This document shows, piece by piece, positions 42,546 through 52,343 of a stretch of 64,000 nt of DNA. The position numbers were made by a program, and so were the translations under genes. This DNA comes from Alcanivorax nanhaiticus (GTDB taxonomy: Bacteria > Pseudomonadota > Gammaproteobacteria > Pseudomonadales > Alcanivoracaceae). Position 1 is the first letter of the stretch. The number at the start of each line of letters is the position of its first letter. The stretch spans positions 248,001-312,000 of the forward strand of contig NZ_ARXV01000003.1 in the NCBI RefSeq assembly GCF_000756665.1. The letters are read 5' to 3'. The notes under the pieces were generated by a model. That model did no database searches and was not told the DNA's origin. It worked only from the letters and a program-made list of their open reading frames with translations.

Positions 42546-43757
42546 GTGATTATCGGTGTTCCCAAAGAAATCTGCCCTGGCGAGCAGCGCGTTGCTTTAA
42601 CGCCTGCCAATGTCAGCGCACTGCTGAAAAAACAAGGTGTCGAGATCAAGGTCGAGCGTAATGCTGGCGACATCGCCGGCTATCCGGACAGCGCTTTTGA
42701 AGCTGCCGGCGCCAAGATTGTTGATCGTGACGAGATTTTCTCCACTTCCCAGATCGTACTTCAGGTTCAGACCCCTGGCAGCAACACCGCCAACGGCAAC
42801 GAAGACCTGGACAAGCTGAAGGAAGGCCAGACCCTGATCGGCATGACCGATCCGTTGGCTAACCCGCAATTTGCCCAGTCTCTGGCCGCCAAGAAGGTTT
42901 CCGGTCTGGCTCTGGAGCTGGTACCACGTATTACCCGCGCCCAGGCAATGGATGTACTGTCTTCCATGGCCATGATTGCCGGTTATAAGTGTGTGCTTCT
43001 GGCAGCCACTGAATCCCAGCGTATGTTCCCCATGAACATGACCGCGGCAGGCACGCTGAATGCATCCCGCGTCTTCATCATGGGTGCAGGTGTTGCCGGT
43101 CTTCAGGCCTGTGCGACAGCCAAGCGTCTCGGCGCTGTCGTTGAAGCCTACGACGTACGCCCGGCGGCCCGCGAGCAGATTCTCTCTGTTGGCGCCAAGC
43201 CCGTAGAACTGGATCTGGACACCGGCGAAGCAGAAGGCTCTGGTGGTTACGCCAAGGCTCAGGGTGAAGATTTCCTCAAGCGTCAGCGTGAATTGATGAC
43301 CGAAGTCGTCAAGGAAATGGACGTGATCATCACCACCGCCGCCGTTCCCGGTGCCAAGAGCCCGATCCTGGTGACCGAAGACATGGTAAAAGCCATGAAA
43401 CCCGGTTCCATCATTGTGGATTTGGCCGCTGAGCGTGGCGGTAACTGCGAAGTGACCGAAGCCGGCAAAACCGTGGTCAAGCACGGTGTCACCATTATCG
43501 GTCCGGAAAACGTTCCCTCTTCTGTGGCTTTCCATGCCAGCCAGATGTTTGGCAAGAACATGGAAAACCTCCTTAACCTGCTGCTCGACGACAATGGCGA
43601 CCTGCAGCTGGACTTCGAAGACGAAATCGTTGCCGAAACCGTGATCAGCCACAATGGCGATGTGCCTCAGGCCCGTTTGCGCGACCTGCTTTCTCTGCCT
43701 GCTCTGGCCAAACCGGAAGCGCCAGCAGAAGAAGCTGACAGCGAGGAGGAAAAATAA
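42546..43757 (+). CDS. pntAA: NAD(P) transhydrogenase subunit alpha part 1
   Basis: 403 residues: only the soluble NAD(H)-binding domain I of transhydrogenase. Starts MIIGVPKEICPGEQRVALTP; Rossmann motif MGAGVAGLQACATAKRLGA (about 179-197). GTG 42546 chosen, with GGGGG seven bases upstream; an ATG at 42480 would add 22 residues not seen in the family. The three-gene pntAA-pntAB-pntB form makes NADPH from NADH using the proton gradient. The stop overlaps pntAB (TAATG). Confidence 0.93.
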   Translation: MIIGVPKEICPGEQRVALTPANVSALLKKQGVEIKVERNAGDIAGYPDSAFEAAGAKIVDRDEIFSTSQIVLQVQTPGSNTANGNEDLDKLKEGQTLIGMTDPLANPQFAQSLAAKKVSGLALELVPRITRAQAMDVLSSMAMIAGYKCVLLAATESQRMFPMNMTAAGTLNASRVFIMGAGVAGLQACATAKRLGAVVEAYDVRPAAREQILSVGAKPVELDLDTGEAEGSGGYAKAQGEDFLKRQRELMTEVVKEMDVIITTAAVPGAKSPILVTEDMVKAMKPGSIIVDLAAERGGNCEVTEAGKTVVKHGVTIIGPENVPSSVAFHASQMFGKNMENLLNLLLDDNGDLQLDFEDEIVAETVISHNGDVPQARLRDLLSLPALAKPEAPAEEADSEEEK

Positions 43758-44032
43758 TGGATTTCGTAGCTCAACTGACTCTGTTCGTGCTGGCGATTTT
43801 CCTCGGTGTTGAACTGATTACCAAAGTTCCGCCGACCCTGCACACGCCGCTGATGTCCGGCTCCAACGCAATCTCTGGGATCACCGTGGTGGGTGCCCTG
43901 ATTGCCGCGGGTTCAGACTCTGGCCTGCTGATCAATGTGCTGGGCTTTGCCGCGGTGGTTCTCGCCACCATCAACGTGATTGGCGGCTTTATGGTCACCA
44001 ATCGAATGCTGGCAATGTTCAAGAGGAAGTAA
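43757..44032 (+). CDS. pntAB: NAD(P) transhydrogenase subunit alpha part 2
   Basis: 91 residues, three membrane helices (about 4-20, 36-54, 58-80): part of the proton channel (domain II). TKVPPTLHTPLMSGSNAISG (about 22-41) and a basic end (NRMLAMFKRK) match PntAB. Overlaps pntAA by one base and lies three bases before pntB. Confidence 0.92.
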   Translation: MDFVAQLTLFVLAIFLGVELITKVPPTLHTPLMSGSNAISGITVVGALIAAGSDSGLLINVLGFAAVVLATINVIGGFMVTNRMLAMFKRK

Positions 44033-44035
44033 TTC

Positions 44036-45418
44036 ATGCACGTTTCCCAGAACTGGATCGATATCGCCTACTTGATCGCCGCCGTACTGTTTGTTGTCGG
44101 CATCAAGGGGCTGACCAAGCCCAAGACCGCTGTACGCGGCAACCTGCTGGCTGCCGCCGGTATGGGTGTTGCTGCTGTAGTGACCCTGCTTAACGAGCAC
44201 ATCGTTACTTATGAAATCATCATCGCCGGTGTCGTTGTCGGCGGCCTGATTGGTGCCATCATGGCCAAGAAGGTACAGATGACTTCCATGCCGCAGATGA
44301 TCGCCCTGCTGAACGGTTTCGGTGGTGGTGCATCCTTTGCCGTGGCTTCTGCAGAATTCTTCCGTGGATCTGCCGATAACACCGTGTCCATCATCGCCAC
44401 CGGCGCTGCTGTACTGATCGGTGCGGTTACCCTTACTGGCTCCCTGGTGGCTTTCGCCAAGCTGCAGGAACTCATCGATGGCAAGCCCATGGGCTTCCCT
44501 GGCATGAAAGTGGTTAACGCCATCCTGTTTGTTGGTTCACTGGTGGGCATCGGTTACCTGGTGGTTAACCCCGGCAATGAAACCGTATTCTGGGGTCTGG
44601 TGGCTGCCGCCATGCTGCTCGGTCTGCTGCTGGTACTGCCAATTGGTGGCGCTGACATGCCTGTGGTTATCGCACTGCTGAACTCCTACTCCGGTGTTGC
44701 CGCTTCTGCTGCCGGTTTCGTAATGGGCAACAGCGCCCTGATCATCACCGGTTCCCTGGTAGGTGCATCCGGCCTGATCCTGACCAGCATCATGTGTAAA
44801 GCCATGAACCGCTCTCTCACCAACGTTCTGTTCGGTGTAATGGCGGAAGCTGGCGAAGCCATGGACGAAGATGAAGTCTACGCTGGCAAGGTAAAATCCA
44901 CCTCTGCAGAAGAAGTCGCCATGCTGCTGGAAACTGCTCAGCGCGTAGTGATTGTTCCTGGTTTCGGTCTGGCGATGGCCCAGGCGCAGCACGCTGTGCG
45001 TGATATGGCTGACACCATGGAAGCCATGGGCATTGAAGTGGAATACGCTATCCACCCGGTTGCCGGTCGTATGCCTGGTCACATGAACGTTCTGCTGGCG
45101 GAGGCTGAAGTGCCCTACGAGCAGCTCAAGGACATGGACCAGATCAACCCGACCTTCGAGCAGACCGATGTGGCTATCGTTCTGGGTGCCAACGACGTAA
45201 CCAACCCCATGGCCCGCGAAGACAAAGGCAGCCCGATTTATGGCATGCCGATTCTGAACGTGGACAAAGCCAAGACTGTGGTTGTGGTCAAGCGCTCCCT
45301 GAGCTCTGGTTTTGCCGGCCTGCCCAACCCGCTGTTCGCCAAGGACAATACTCTGATGTTGTTCGGCGATGGCAAGGGTGCAGTACTGGACATCACCACT
45401 GCGTTGAAAGAAGGCTGA
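44036..45418 (+). CDS. pntB: NAD(P) transhydrogenase subunit beta
   Basis: 460 residues: about nine helices of the proton channel (to about 265), then the NADP(H)-binding domain III with PGFGLAMAQAQHAV (about 304-317), PVAGRMPGHMNVLLAEA (about 340-356), GANDVTNPMARED (about 382-394) and KRSLSSGFAG. Completes the proton-translocating transhydrogenase. Strong terminator at 45432-45462. Confidence 0.95.
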   Translation: MHVSQNWIDIAYLIAAVLFVVGIKGLTKPKTAVRGNLLAAAGMGVAAVVTLLNEHIVTYEIIIAGVVVGGLIGAIMAKKVQMTSMPQMIALLNGFGGGASFAVASAEFFRGSADNTVSIIATGAAVLIGAVTLTGSLVAFAKLQELIDGKPMGFPGMKVVNAILFVGSLVGIGYLVVNPGNETVFWGLVAAAMLLGLLLVLPIGGADMPVVIALLNSYSGVAASAAGFVMGNSALIITGSLVGASGLILTSIMCKAMNRSLTNVLFGVMAEAGEAMDEDEVYAGKVKSTSAEEVAMLLETAQRVVIVPGFGLAMAQAQHAVRDMADTMEAMGIEVEYAIHPVAGRMPGHMNVLLAEAEVPYEQLKDMDQINPTFEQTDVAIVLGANDVTNPMAREDKGSPIYGMPILNVDKAKTVVVVKRSLSSGFAGLPNPLFAKDNTLMLFGDGKGAVLDITTALKEG

Positions 45419-45431
45419 TTATCAGCCAAAG

Positions 45432-45462
45432 AAAAAGGCGCCCTCTTGGGCGCCTTTTTTTT
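45432..45462 (+). terminator. Terminator of pntAA-pntAB-pntB
   Basis: AAAAAGGCGCCC-TCTT-GGGCGCC followed by eight T; classical rho-independent form. Confidence 0.95.
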
Positions 45463-45566
45463 GTTCATCGCGGGTTGGCCGCCGACACCAAACCAGCCCG
45501 TATCCCCGAGAGAACCGGCGCTGACTGAGCCCTCTGGGTGCGACCGCGAAAGGCCGATGCCACGGC

Positions 45567-45593
45567 ATCGCGACGGAACCGTCGCTCCCACAG
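45567..45593 (-). repeat. REP-like unit in pntB-DUF481 interval
   Basis: On the minus strand CTGTGGGAGCGACGGTTCCG then TCGCGAT, with the GCGACGG/CCGTCGC hairpin. Same family as the 13317-13437 units. The interval 45463-45743 otherwise holds an adjoining short GC-rich dyad (GATGCCACGGCATC) and the next terminator. Confidence 0.7.
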
Positions 45594-45690
45594 TTGAATC
45601 ATGCTCCCCGGGCCTTTAGCGACCCTTAGGGAGGGTTCTTCGTCCTGTGCTTACCCCACTCCCATTCCCGTAAATCCGCGCTGAACCCAC

Positions 45691-45727
45691 AAAAAAAGCC
45701 CCGGTCTCTCACGAGCCGGGGCTTTTT
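45691..45727. terminator. Terminator after DUF481 gene
   Basis: AGCCCCGG / CCGGGGCT stem with an 11-base loop that can pair further (CTC/GAG), A7 on one side and T5 on the other; serves the minus-strand gene and backs up pntB. Confidence 0.88.
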
Positions 45728-45743
45728 CATCCCTGAAAATTAT

Positions 45744-46514
45744 TTACTTCAGGGTATAAACCAGACCTACCGAGAAGGTGTGGTCGGTCTCACTAGTGCC
45801 GTCGGGCGCATCAGAATCATGCTCAAGGAGATGACGCAGACGGAGGGAGAACTTGGAGTTGATCGCCGTAGTCAGAGAGGTTTCTGCACGGGTGTCGGCA
45901 CCCTCTTCACCCACTTCAGTGGAGAAGTCCTCACGGAACACCGTATTGTCACTGACCTTCAGATCATATTTGATACCGATACGAGCGATCGCATCCTCTT
46001 CAGAATCCTGACAGCTGAAGTAGGTATCCTGTGGGTCGAGACACTTTACCCGGTAACCAGGACCGAATTCAGCATCCAGAGTCTGCCGGTCAGACTCAAT
46101 CCAGCGACGACCAAGACCGATAGCGTAACTGGCTTCGTAGTGGTAACCGGAGAAATTGTCTTTCTTGTAGGTTGCCACGTTGAACAGGTAATTCCTGGAT
46201 TCTTCACCCAGCTTGCGGTCGAGCTTGTAGGAAGCGAAATAATTTTCGTCGGTACGGGTGTACTCTTCCGTATCCGGATCCTCTTCCTTCTCGTTGTTGG
46301 CGTCTGCCTTGAAGGTATGACGCCACTTGGCGCTATCACGCGCCATGTTGACGTTGCCATTGGTGGAATCAGAATTGGTGTTGCCTCGCTTGAAAAGCAA
46401 ACCGACACCGATATCCCCCGTCCACTTAGAGGCACCTTCGGCTTCTTCAGCAGCCGCTGATACTGCCGGCAAGCCGGCAGCAATCAGCATGGCAGCCAAA
46501 TACTTACTGCGCAT
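45744..46514 (-). CDS. DUF481/YdiY-family outer-membrane beta-barrel protein
   Basis: 256 residues. Signal peptide (cleavage near ALPAVSAAA, about 22), then alternating beta-strand pattern throughout and an aromatic C-terminus (HTFSVGLVYTLK), as in outer-membrane barrels. GDIGVGLLFKRGNTNSDST at the start of the mature part and YKLDRKLGEESRNYLFN are typical of the salt-inducible DUF481 family. Function unknown. Twelve bases downstream of mscS on the same strand. Confidence 0.82.
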   Translation of the reverse strand: MRSKYLAAMLIAAGLPAVSAAAEEAEGASKWTGDIGVGLLFKRGNTNSDSTNGNVNMARDSAKWRHTFKADANNEKEEDPDTEEYTRTDENYFASYKLDRKLGEESRNYLFNVATYKKDNFSGYHYEASYAIGLGRRWIESDRQTLDAEFGPGYRVKCLDPQDTYFSCQDSEEDAIARIGIKYDLKVSDNTVFREDFSTEVGEEGADTRAETSLTTAINSKFSLRLRHLLEHDSDAPDGTSETDHTFSVGLVYTLK

Positions 46515-46525
46515 GAATCTCTCCT

Positions 46526-47344
46526 TTACTCACTCTTGTCCAGATGGATATCCATCTGCGGGAACGGAATGCCAATACCCGCCTCATCGAAGCGGCGCTT
46601 CACGGTTTCCGTGGTGCCCCACAGAACAGGCCAGTAATCCGCACTGTTCACCCAGGGGCGGCAGAGGAAGTTCACTGAGCTATCAGCCAACTCGCCAACG
46701 GCGATAACAGGAGCGGGATCTTTAAGAACACGCTCGTCTGCTGCCAGCACTTCCTCAAGAATCTTCTTCACTTGCGACAGGTCGGCATCATAGGCAACCC
46801 CGAACACCATATCCACACGGCGGGTAGGCATCTCAGAATAGTTGACGATGTTTCCACCCATGATGGCACCGTTCGGAACGGTAATTACCTTGTTGTCCGG
46901 TGTACCCATAATGGTGGCAAAGATTTTGATTTCCTTGACCGTACCGGCAGCACCGCCTGCTTCAACGTAGTGCCCAACGCGGAATGGCTTGAACAGAATC
47001 AACATGACACCGGCAGCAAAGTTGCCCAGTGAATCCTTGAGGGCAAGGCCAACCGCCAGGCCAGCAGCACCGACAATGGCCACCAGCGACGTGGTCTCAA
47101 CGCCCAGTTGGTCCAGTGCCGCGATGATGACAAAGGCAAACAGAATAATATGTACGATATTGCCTACGAATTTGGCCACCGTGCCGTCAATTCGCTTGTC
47201 CATCATGCGATTAACCGCATGAGCGATCTTGGATACCAGCCACTTACCAATAACGAAAATGACCAAAGCCGCAATAATATTCCATGCATACGGCATCAGG
47301 TTTTCATTAGCGAAAGTCTGAAGTTGATCCAAATATTGATCCAT
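46526..47344 (-). CDS. mscS: Small-conductance mechanosensitive channel (MscS)
   Basis: 272 residues. Three N-terminal helices (about 17-36, 62-82, 86-116); the pore helix reads VGAAGLAVGLALKDSLGNFAAG (split: VGAAGLAVGLAL, KDSLGNFAAG). Then the beta and alpha/beta cytoplasmic cage (DNKVITVPNGAIMGGNIVNY). Opens on membrane tension to release osmolytes. First gene of a pair with the DUF481 gene; an osmotic-stress link is plausible. Divergent from metH across 291 bases. Confidence 0.93.
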   Translation of the reverse strand: MDQYLDQLQTFANENLMPYAWNIIAALVIFVIGKWLVSKIAHAVNRMMDKRIDGTVAKFVGNIVHIILFAFVIIAALDQLGVETTSLVAIVGAAGLAVGLALKDSLGNFAAGVMLILFKPFRVGHYVEAGGAAGTVKEIKIFATIMGTPDNKVITVPNGAIMGGNIVNYSEMPTRRVDMVFGVAYDADLSQVKKILEEVLAADERVLKDPAPVIAVGELADSSVNFLCRPWVNSADYWPVLWGTTETVKRRFDEAGIGIPFPQMDIHLDKSE

Positions 47345-47566
47345 TTAACGTACTCCTCATCCAGTGAGCGCGAATTATGCCCCGAATTGCGTGAATCCCA
47401 AGTAGACAGGCGCCTTGGGTCTTCTGATTTTACAAATGTTTCACCTGATGCTGGCAAAACAGGGGAGCTCTCTCCCCCCGGGAGCCCCATGATGCTGTCT
47501 AATCCCTCTCTTGGCCAGCAAGATGCCGCCTAAATCACCGTTTTATAACACTTATCCTGCGGATTG

Positions 47567-47596
47567 TTGGGTATCTCGAGATGGCACCGGTATAAT
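47567..47596 (+). promoter_or_regulatory. metH promoter
   Basis: TTGGGT (47567-47572), 18 bases, TATAAT (47591-47596). The predicted start near 47603 leaves a leader of about 33 bases, too short for a cobalamin or SAH riboswitch. The rest of 47345-47566 shows only a GGGGAGCTCTC/GGGAGCCCC imperfect dyad near 47462-47487. Confidence 0.6.
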
Positions 47597-47635
47597 GCCT
47601 GCCCTCAACATTTGCTGTCCCTGTCGGAGCCTTTC

Positions 47636-50600
47636 ATGACGTCAAGCCTGCGCGCCCAACTCACTGCCCAGCTGCAAGAACGCATTCTGATTCTTGATGG
47701 CGGCATGGGGACCATGATCCAGCGCTGCAAATTCACGGAAGAGGATTACCGCGGCACACAGTTCGCCGACTGGCCCTCTGATCTGAAAGGCAACAACGAT
47801 CTGCTTTGCATCACCCAGCCCGAGCGCATCAAGGCGCTGCACAAGGGGTATCTGGACGCCGGTGCCGACATCATTGAGACCAACTCTTTCAATGCCACCT
47901 CCATCGCCATGGCTGACTACGACATGCAGCACCTGGCGCGTGATATCAACGTAGCAGCGGCCAAGGTGGCCCGGGAAGCAGCGGATGAGGCCTCCACCCC
48001 TGACAAACCCCGCTATGTGGCCGGGGTGCTTGGCCCAACCAACCGCACAGCCAGCATTAGCCCCGATGTTAACGATCCGGGCTTTCGCAATGTGACCTTC
48101 GACGCCCTTGTTGCAGCCTACCTGGACGCACTGGACGGACTGGTGGAAGGCGGCATCGATCTGGTATTGATTGAAACCATCTTCGATACCCTTAACGCCA
48201 AGGCGGCGGTGTTCGCAGTCGATCAGTACTGCTACGAGAACAATCTCGACCTGCCGGTGATGATCTCCGGCACCATTACCGATGCCTCCGGCCGTACCCT
48301 CACAGGGCAAACTACCGAAGCCTTCTACAACTCCCTGCGCCATGCCAAGCCCATCAGCTTTGGCCTTAACTGTGCCCTCGGGCCGATGGAACTGCGCCAA
48401 TACATCGAAGAGCTGTCGCGTATTTCCGAGACCTTTGTGTCTGCCCACCCCAATGCAGGCTTGCCCAACGAGATGGGTGAATACGATCTTGATGCGGCCA
48501 CCATGGCCAAAGAGATCAAAGGCTGGGCCGAGAAAGGTTTCCTGAACATTATTGGTGGCTGTTGCGGCACCACCCCGGAGCATATTGCGGCCATGGCCAA
48601 CGCCGTTGAGGGAATGCCCCCTCGAGCCCTGCCCGATATCGAAGTCGCCTGTCGCCTGTCCGGCCTGGAGCCGTGCACCATCGCCAAGGACTCGCTGTTT
48701 GTGAACGTGGGTGAGCGCACCAACGTGACCGGCTCCAAGCGCTTCCTGCGTCTGATCAAGGAAGGCGAGTACGATGCTGCCCTGGACGTAGCCCGGGATC
48801 AGGTAGAGAACGGCGCCCAGATCATCGATATCAACATGGATGAGGGCATGCTGGAATCCACCGAGTGCATGGTGCGCTTCCTCAATCTGGTCGCCTCCGA
48901 GCCAGAAATCGCCAAGGTGCCGATCATGATCGACTCCTCCAAGTGGGAGGTGATCGAAGCCGGCCTGAAGTGCATCCAGGGCAAAGGCGTGGTGAATTCC
49001 ATTTCCATGAAGGAAGGCGAAGAACCCTTCCTGCACCAGGCACGCCTGCTACGCCGCTACGGTGCGGCTGTGATTGTGATGGCCTTTGATGAAGTGGGCC
49101 AGGCCGAGACCCGCGAGCGCAAGGTGGAAATCTGTACCCGTGCCTACAAGTTGCTCACTGAGGAAGTGGGCTTTCCGCCGGAAGACATCATCTTCGATCC
49201 CAACATCTTTGCCATCGCTACCGGCATCGAAGAGCACAACAACTACGCGGTGGATTTCATCGAGGCGGTTGCCGATATCAAGCGCACCCTGCCCCACGCC
49301 ATGATCTCAGGCGGGGTCTCCAACGTGAGCTTCTCGTTCCGCGGCAACGACCCGGTCCGTGAAGCCATCCACGCAGTCTTCCTCTACTACGCCATCAAGA
49401 ACGGCATGGACATGGGGATTGTTAACCCCACCATGCTGGCGGTGTATTCGGATATTCCCGAAGAGCTGCGCAATGCGGTGGAAGATGTGGTGCTTAACCG
49501 CCACGAGGAAAGCACCGAGGTGCTGCTGGATCTGGCCGAGAAGTACCGTGGTTCTGGCGCAGAAAAGACAAAGAAGGAAGACCTGGCCTGGCGTGAATGG
49601 CCAGTGGAAAAGCGCCTGGAACACGCCCTGGTGAAGGGCATCGCCGATTATGTGGAAGACGACACAGAGCTGGCTCGCCAGAATGCCGAGCGTCCGCTGC
49701 ATGTGATCGAAGGCCCTCTTATGGACGGCATGAACGTGGTCGGCGATCTGTTCGGCGAAGGCAAGATGTTCCTCCCCCAGGTAGTGAAATCTGCCCGAGT
49801 CATGAAGAAAGCCGTGGCCTACCTGATGCCTTTCATGGAGAAAGAGAAGGAAGAACTGGGCACCCAGGACGAGTCCAACGGCAAGATCCTCATGGCCACG
49901 GTAAAAGGCGATGTGCACGACATCGGCAAGAATATCGTCGGTGTGGTGCTGCAGTGTAACGGCTACGAGGTCATCGATCTGGGCGTGATGGTGCCCTGCG
50001 AGACCATTCTCGACACTGCCAAAAAGGAAAATGTGGACATCATTGGTCTGTCCGGTCTGATTACCCCGTCGCTCGATGAGATGGTGCACGTAGCCAGCGA
50101 AATGCAGCGTCTGGATATGGATCTGCCGCTAATGATCGGCGGTGCTACCACCAGCCGCATTCATACCGCGGTGAAGATCGATCCGGCCTATCAACATGCC
50201 GTGGTCCACGTGGCCGATGCCTCCCGCGCCGTGGGTGTCGCCTCCAAATTGCTCTCCAAAGACGCCAAGGCCGACTACGTGGCGGAACTCAAGGACACCT
50301 ACGAAGGCCTGCGCGTGCGTCGCCAGCAGCAACAGGTGGACCGTAGCCTGATCTCCATCGAGCAGGCCCGTGAGCATCGCTTCCAGCCCGACTGGAACGG
50401 CTACACACCGCCAGAGCCGAAGGTGAAGGGGCTGAAGGTCTTTGACGACTACCCTCTGGATGATCTGGTACAGCGCATCGACTGGACCCCCTTCTTCCGC
50501 TCCTGGGAGCTGGCCGGCAAATTCCCCAACATTCTGGAAGACAAGGTGGTGGGCACAGAAGCCACCCGCCTCTATCGGGATGCCCAGGCCATGCTTGAGA

Positions 50601-51337
50601 AAATAGTTGAAGAAAAGTGGCTAAGTGCCCGCGCAGTAATAGGTTTTTGGCCGGCCAACTCCAACATGGACGACATAGAGCTGTACCGCAACCCGGGCGA
50701 CAAGGAGGCCTTCATGACCCTCCACCACCTGCGTCAGCAGCTAGACCGCAGCAAGAACGATAAACCCGACTACTGCCTGAGCGACTTCATCGCCCCGAAA
50801 GAAACTGGCCTCACTGATTGGCTGGGCGGCTTTGCCGTCACCGCCGGCATCGGCATCGACGAGCACGTGGCCCGCTTTGAAGCCGACCACGATGACTACT
50901 CCGCCATCATGCTCAAAGCGTTGGCAGATCGTCTGGCCGAAGCCTTCGCCGAGCGCATGCATGAGAAGGTGCGCAAGGAATACTGGGGCTACGCCAGCGA
51001 CGAGGCGCTCAGCAACCAGGACATGATCAGCGAGAAGTACCGCGGTATCCGCCCTGCCCCCGGCTACCCGGCCTGTCCGGATCACACCGAAAAGGGATTG
51101 TTGTGGGAATTGCTGGAGCCGGAAAAAAACGCAGGCATGTCCATCACTGAAAGTTACGCGATGCTGCCAGCTGCAGCCGTCTCCGGCTGGTACTTCTCGC
51201 ATCCAGAGGCCAAGTACTTCGGCACCGGCAAGCTGGCCAAGGACCAGATGGACGATTACGCCGCGCGCAAGGGAATGAGCCGCAAGGAAATCGAACGGAT
51301 GGTGCCGCATCTGCTAGGCTACGTTGAAGAGCAGTGA
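47636..51337 (+). CDS. metH: Cobalamin-dependent methionine synthase
   Basis: 1233 residues, as E. coli MetH (1227). Order: homocysteine domain with zinc cysteines ([12 protein letters not shown], about 245; [12 protein letters not shown], about 307-318), methyltetrahydrofolate domain ([16 protein letters not shown], about 356-371), B12 domain with [12 protein letters not shown] (about 758-769, His ligand), and C-terminal activation domain ([15 protein letters not shown]). Transfers methyl from methyl-THF to homocysteine. ATG 47636 chosen with GGAG six bases upstream. The TGA stop is part of a gene-end repeat. Confidence 0.97.
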   Translation: MTSSLRAQLTAQLQERILILDGGMGTMIQRCKFTEEDYRGTQFADWPSDLKGNNDLLCITQPERIKALHKGYLDAGADIIETNSFNATSIAMADYDMQHLARDINVAAAKVAREAADEASTPDKPRYVAGVLGPTNRTASISPDVNDPGFRNVTFDALVAAYLDALDGLVEGGIDLVLIETIFDTLNAKAAVFAVDQYCYENNLDLPVMISGTITDASGRTLTGQTTEAFYNSLRHAKPISFGLNCALGPMELRQYIEELSRISETFVSAHPNAGLPNEMGEYDLDAATMAKEIKGWAEKGFLNIIGGCCGTTPEHIAAMANAVEGMPPRALPDIEVACRLSGLEPCTIAKDSLFVNVGERTNVTGSKRFLRLIKEGEYDAALDVARDQVENGAQIIDINMDEGMLESTECMVRFLNLVASEPEIAKVPIMIDSSKWEVIEAGLKCIQGKGVVNSISMKEGEEPFLHQARLLRRYGAAVIVMAFDEVGQAETRERKVEICTRAYKLLTEEVGFPPEDIIFDPNIFAIATGIEEHNNYAVDFIEAVADIKRTLPHAMISGGVSNVSFSFRGNDPVREAIHAVFLYYAIKNGMDMGIVNPTMLAVYSDIPEELRNAVEDVVLNRHEESTEVLLDLAEKYRGSGAEKTKKEDLAWREWPVEKRLEHALVKGIADYVEDDTELARQNAERPLHVIEGPLMDGMNVVGDLFGEGKMFLPQVVKSARVMKKAVAYLMPFMEKEKEELGTQDESNGKILMATVKGDVHDIGKNIVGVVLQCNGYEVIDLGVMVPCETILDTAKKENVDIIGLSGLITPSLDEMVHVASEMQRLDMDLPLMIGGATTSRIHTAVKIDPAYQHAVVHVADASRAVGVASKLLSKDAKADYVAELKDTYEGLRVRRQQQQVDRSLISIEQAREHRFQPDWNGYTPPEPKVKGLKVFDDYPLDDLVQRIDWTPFFRSWELAGKFPNILEDKVVGTEATRLYRDAQAMLEKIVEEKWLSARAVIGFWPANSNMDDIELYRNPGDKEAFMTLHHLRQQLDRSKNDKPDYCLSDFIAPKETGLTDWLGGFAVTAGIGIDEHVARFEADHDDYSAIMLKALADRLAEAFAERMHEKVRKEYWGYASDEALSNQDMISEKYRGIRPAPGYPACPDHTEKGLLWELLEPEKNAGMSITESYAMLPAAAVSGWYFSHPEAKYFGTGKLAKDQMDDYAARKGMSRKEIERMVPHLLGYVEEQ

Positions 51338-51357
51338 ACAAGTAACAGTGAACAGTG
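51326..51357. repeat. Gene-end repeat at metH stop
   Basis: GAAGAGCAGTGAACAAGTAA then CAGTGAACAGTG: a short CAGTGAACA unit repeated; its first copy contains the metH TGA. The same GAAGAGCAGTRA start occurs, inverted, at the yaaA end. Confidence 0.7.
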
Positions 51358-51389
51358 CGCGTTCAGCGCATTGGGGTTCATCAAGCATT

Positions 51390-51420
51390 GAGGCCGCGCC
51401 CGGCACCTGGACGCGGCCTC
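51390..51420. terminator. Terminator between metH and DUF2189 gene
   Basis: Perfect 9-bp stem GAGGCCGCG/CGCGGCCTC with a 13-base loop, followed by TTGCGTT; weak T-tract. Confidence 0.7.
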
Positions 51421-51455
51421 TTGCGTTAGGGAAACGACCAAGGCGCGCACGCGCG

Positions 51456-51493
51456 CTGTTAACTATTCACTGTTAACTATTCACTGTCTTCCG
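51456..51493. repeat. Tandem CTGTTAACTATTCA repeat supplying a stop codon
   Basis: Two exact copies of the 14-base CTGTTAACTATTCA (51456-51469, 51470-51483), then CTGTCTTCC. The second copy contains the TAG stop (51479-51477) and the last Ser-Glu codons of the minus-strand DUF2189 gene. Same vocabulary as 33420-33466. Confidence 0.85.
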
Positions 51494-52292
51494 GTGGCAA
51501 TTCAAACCGTGCATCCCACTCGGACGCGTCGATGGATTCCCGATAGGCATGCCAGGTGGCGTAGCCGAGGACCGGTAGCAATATCATCAGCCCAACATAG
51601 GCAGTGAGGAGTCCGATCAGCAGGCAGATGCCGATCAAAGAGGCCCAGACAAACAACGCCAGTTTATTACGCAACACCGCATTGGCACTGGTGATGACGC
51701 CAGTAACCATGTCTGTTTCACGGTCCATGATCATGGGCAGCGAGAACGCACTGGCGGTAAAGACAATGGCACAGAACAGGGCCCCGACACTGCTGCCCAC
51801 ACCAAAGAACAACAACACATCCTCCACCCGCCATTCGTTCACCGGGTAAAAGATGTAGATCAGATTAGCGGCACGGGCCCAGACCAGAAACACGACCACC
51901 ATGATGACAGTGAAGGTAAGTGCGTCGCCAATACAGATTCGTACCTGACGGAAGCTTTCGCTCAATGATGGCTGCTTGCCCTGCTGCAACTGAATGCTAA
52001 TGCCGTACAGATTCAGTGCCAGAATCGGGCCGAGAAACACGAAGCCGGAAATCAGCGATAGATACAGCCCCATATTGCCAAACGCCCAGGCGGCTGCAGT
52101 GATCAAATAGCTGATCACCAGCATAATGAATCCGTAAATCAGGCTGACGCGAGGCGCTGCACAGAAATCCTGCCAACCCTTGCGCAGCCAGCGCAAGGGG
52201 GCAGACGGCTGAATCGCCCGGCAAGGAGCAACGAAAGGCCGGGTATCCTCCGGCAATCCATTGGCTTTGGTTCGAGGTGGCTTTTCGTCCAT
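51477..52292 (-). CDS. DUF2189 family inner-membrane protein
   Basis: 271 residues. A polar N-terminus is followed by APLRWLRKGWQDFCAAPRVS (about 31-50), a family hallmark, then six hydrophobic helices. The segment DREDTDMVTGVITSANAVLRNK (here MDRETDMVTGVITSANAVL, about 196-214) is also characteristic of DUF2189. Function unknown. Ends in PPEDSE with its stop inside a repeat. A degenerate FNR-like site (CTGAC-CCAG-ATCAA) lies about 40 bases before its start. Confidence 0.85.
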   Translation of the reverse strand: MDEKPPRTKANGLPEDTRPFVAPCRAIQPSAPLRWLRKGWQDFCAAPRVSLIYGFIMLVISYLITAAAWAFGNMGLYLSLISGFVFLGPILALNLYGISIQLQQGKQPSLSESFRQVRICIGDALTFTVIMVVVFLVWARAANLIYIFYPVNEWRVEDVLLFFGVGSSVGALFCAIVFTASAFSLPMIMDRETDMVTGVITSANAVLRNKLALFVWASLIGICLLIGLLTAYVGLMILLPVLGYATWHAYRESIDASEWDARFELPPEDSE

Positions 52293-52343
52293 GTCACCAT
52301 TCTCCCTCAGGCAGGGGACGATGCTCTGACCCAGATCAAGCTA

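Noticed and set aside
42597..43652. A 351-codon open frame on the minus strand opposite pntAA
   Set aside because: Shadow of a well-conserved gene; His/Gly-rich nonsense product.
47345..47635. Possible SAH or cobalamin riboswitch before metH
   Set aside because: The predicted leader is only about 33 bases, and the conserved cores of these riboswitches are not found in the interval.
47642..49036. A 464-codon open frame on the minus strand opposite metH
   Set aside because: Pure mirror of the metH codon pattern; metH is intact and has recognisable motifs throughout.
52326..52339. FNR/Anr-like site before the DUF2189 gene (CTGAC-CCAG-ATCAA)
   Set aside because: Only one half-site is perfect; the other differs at two of five bases. 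Too weak to list as a site.
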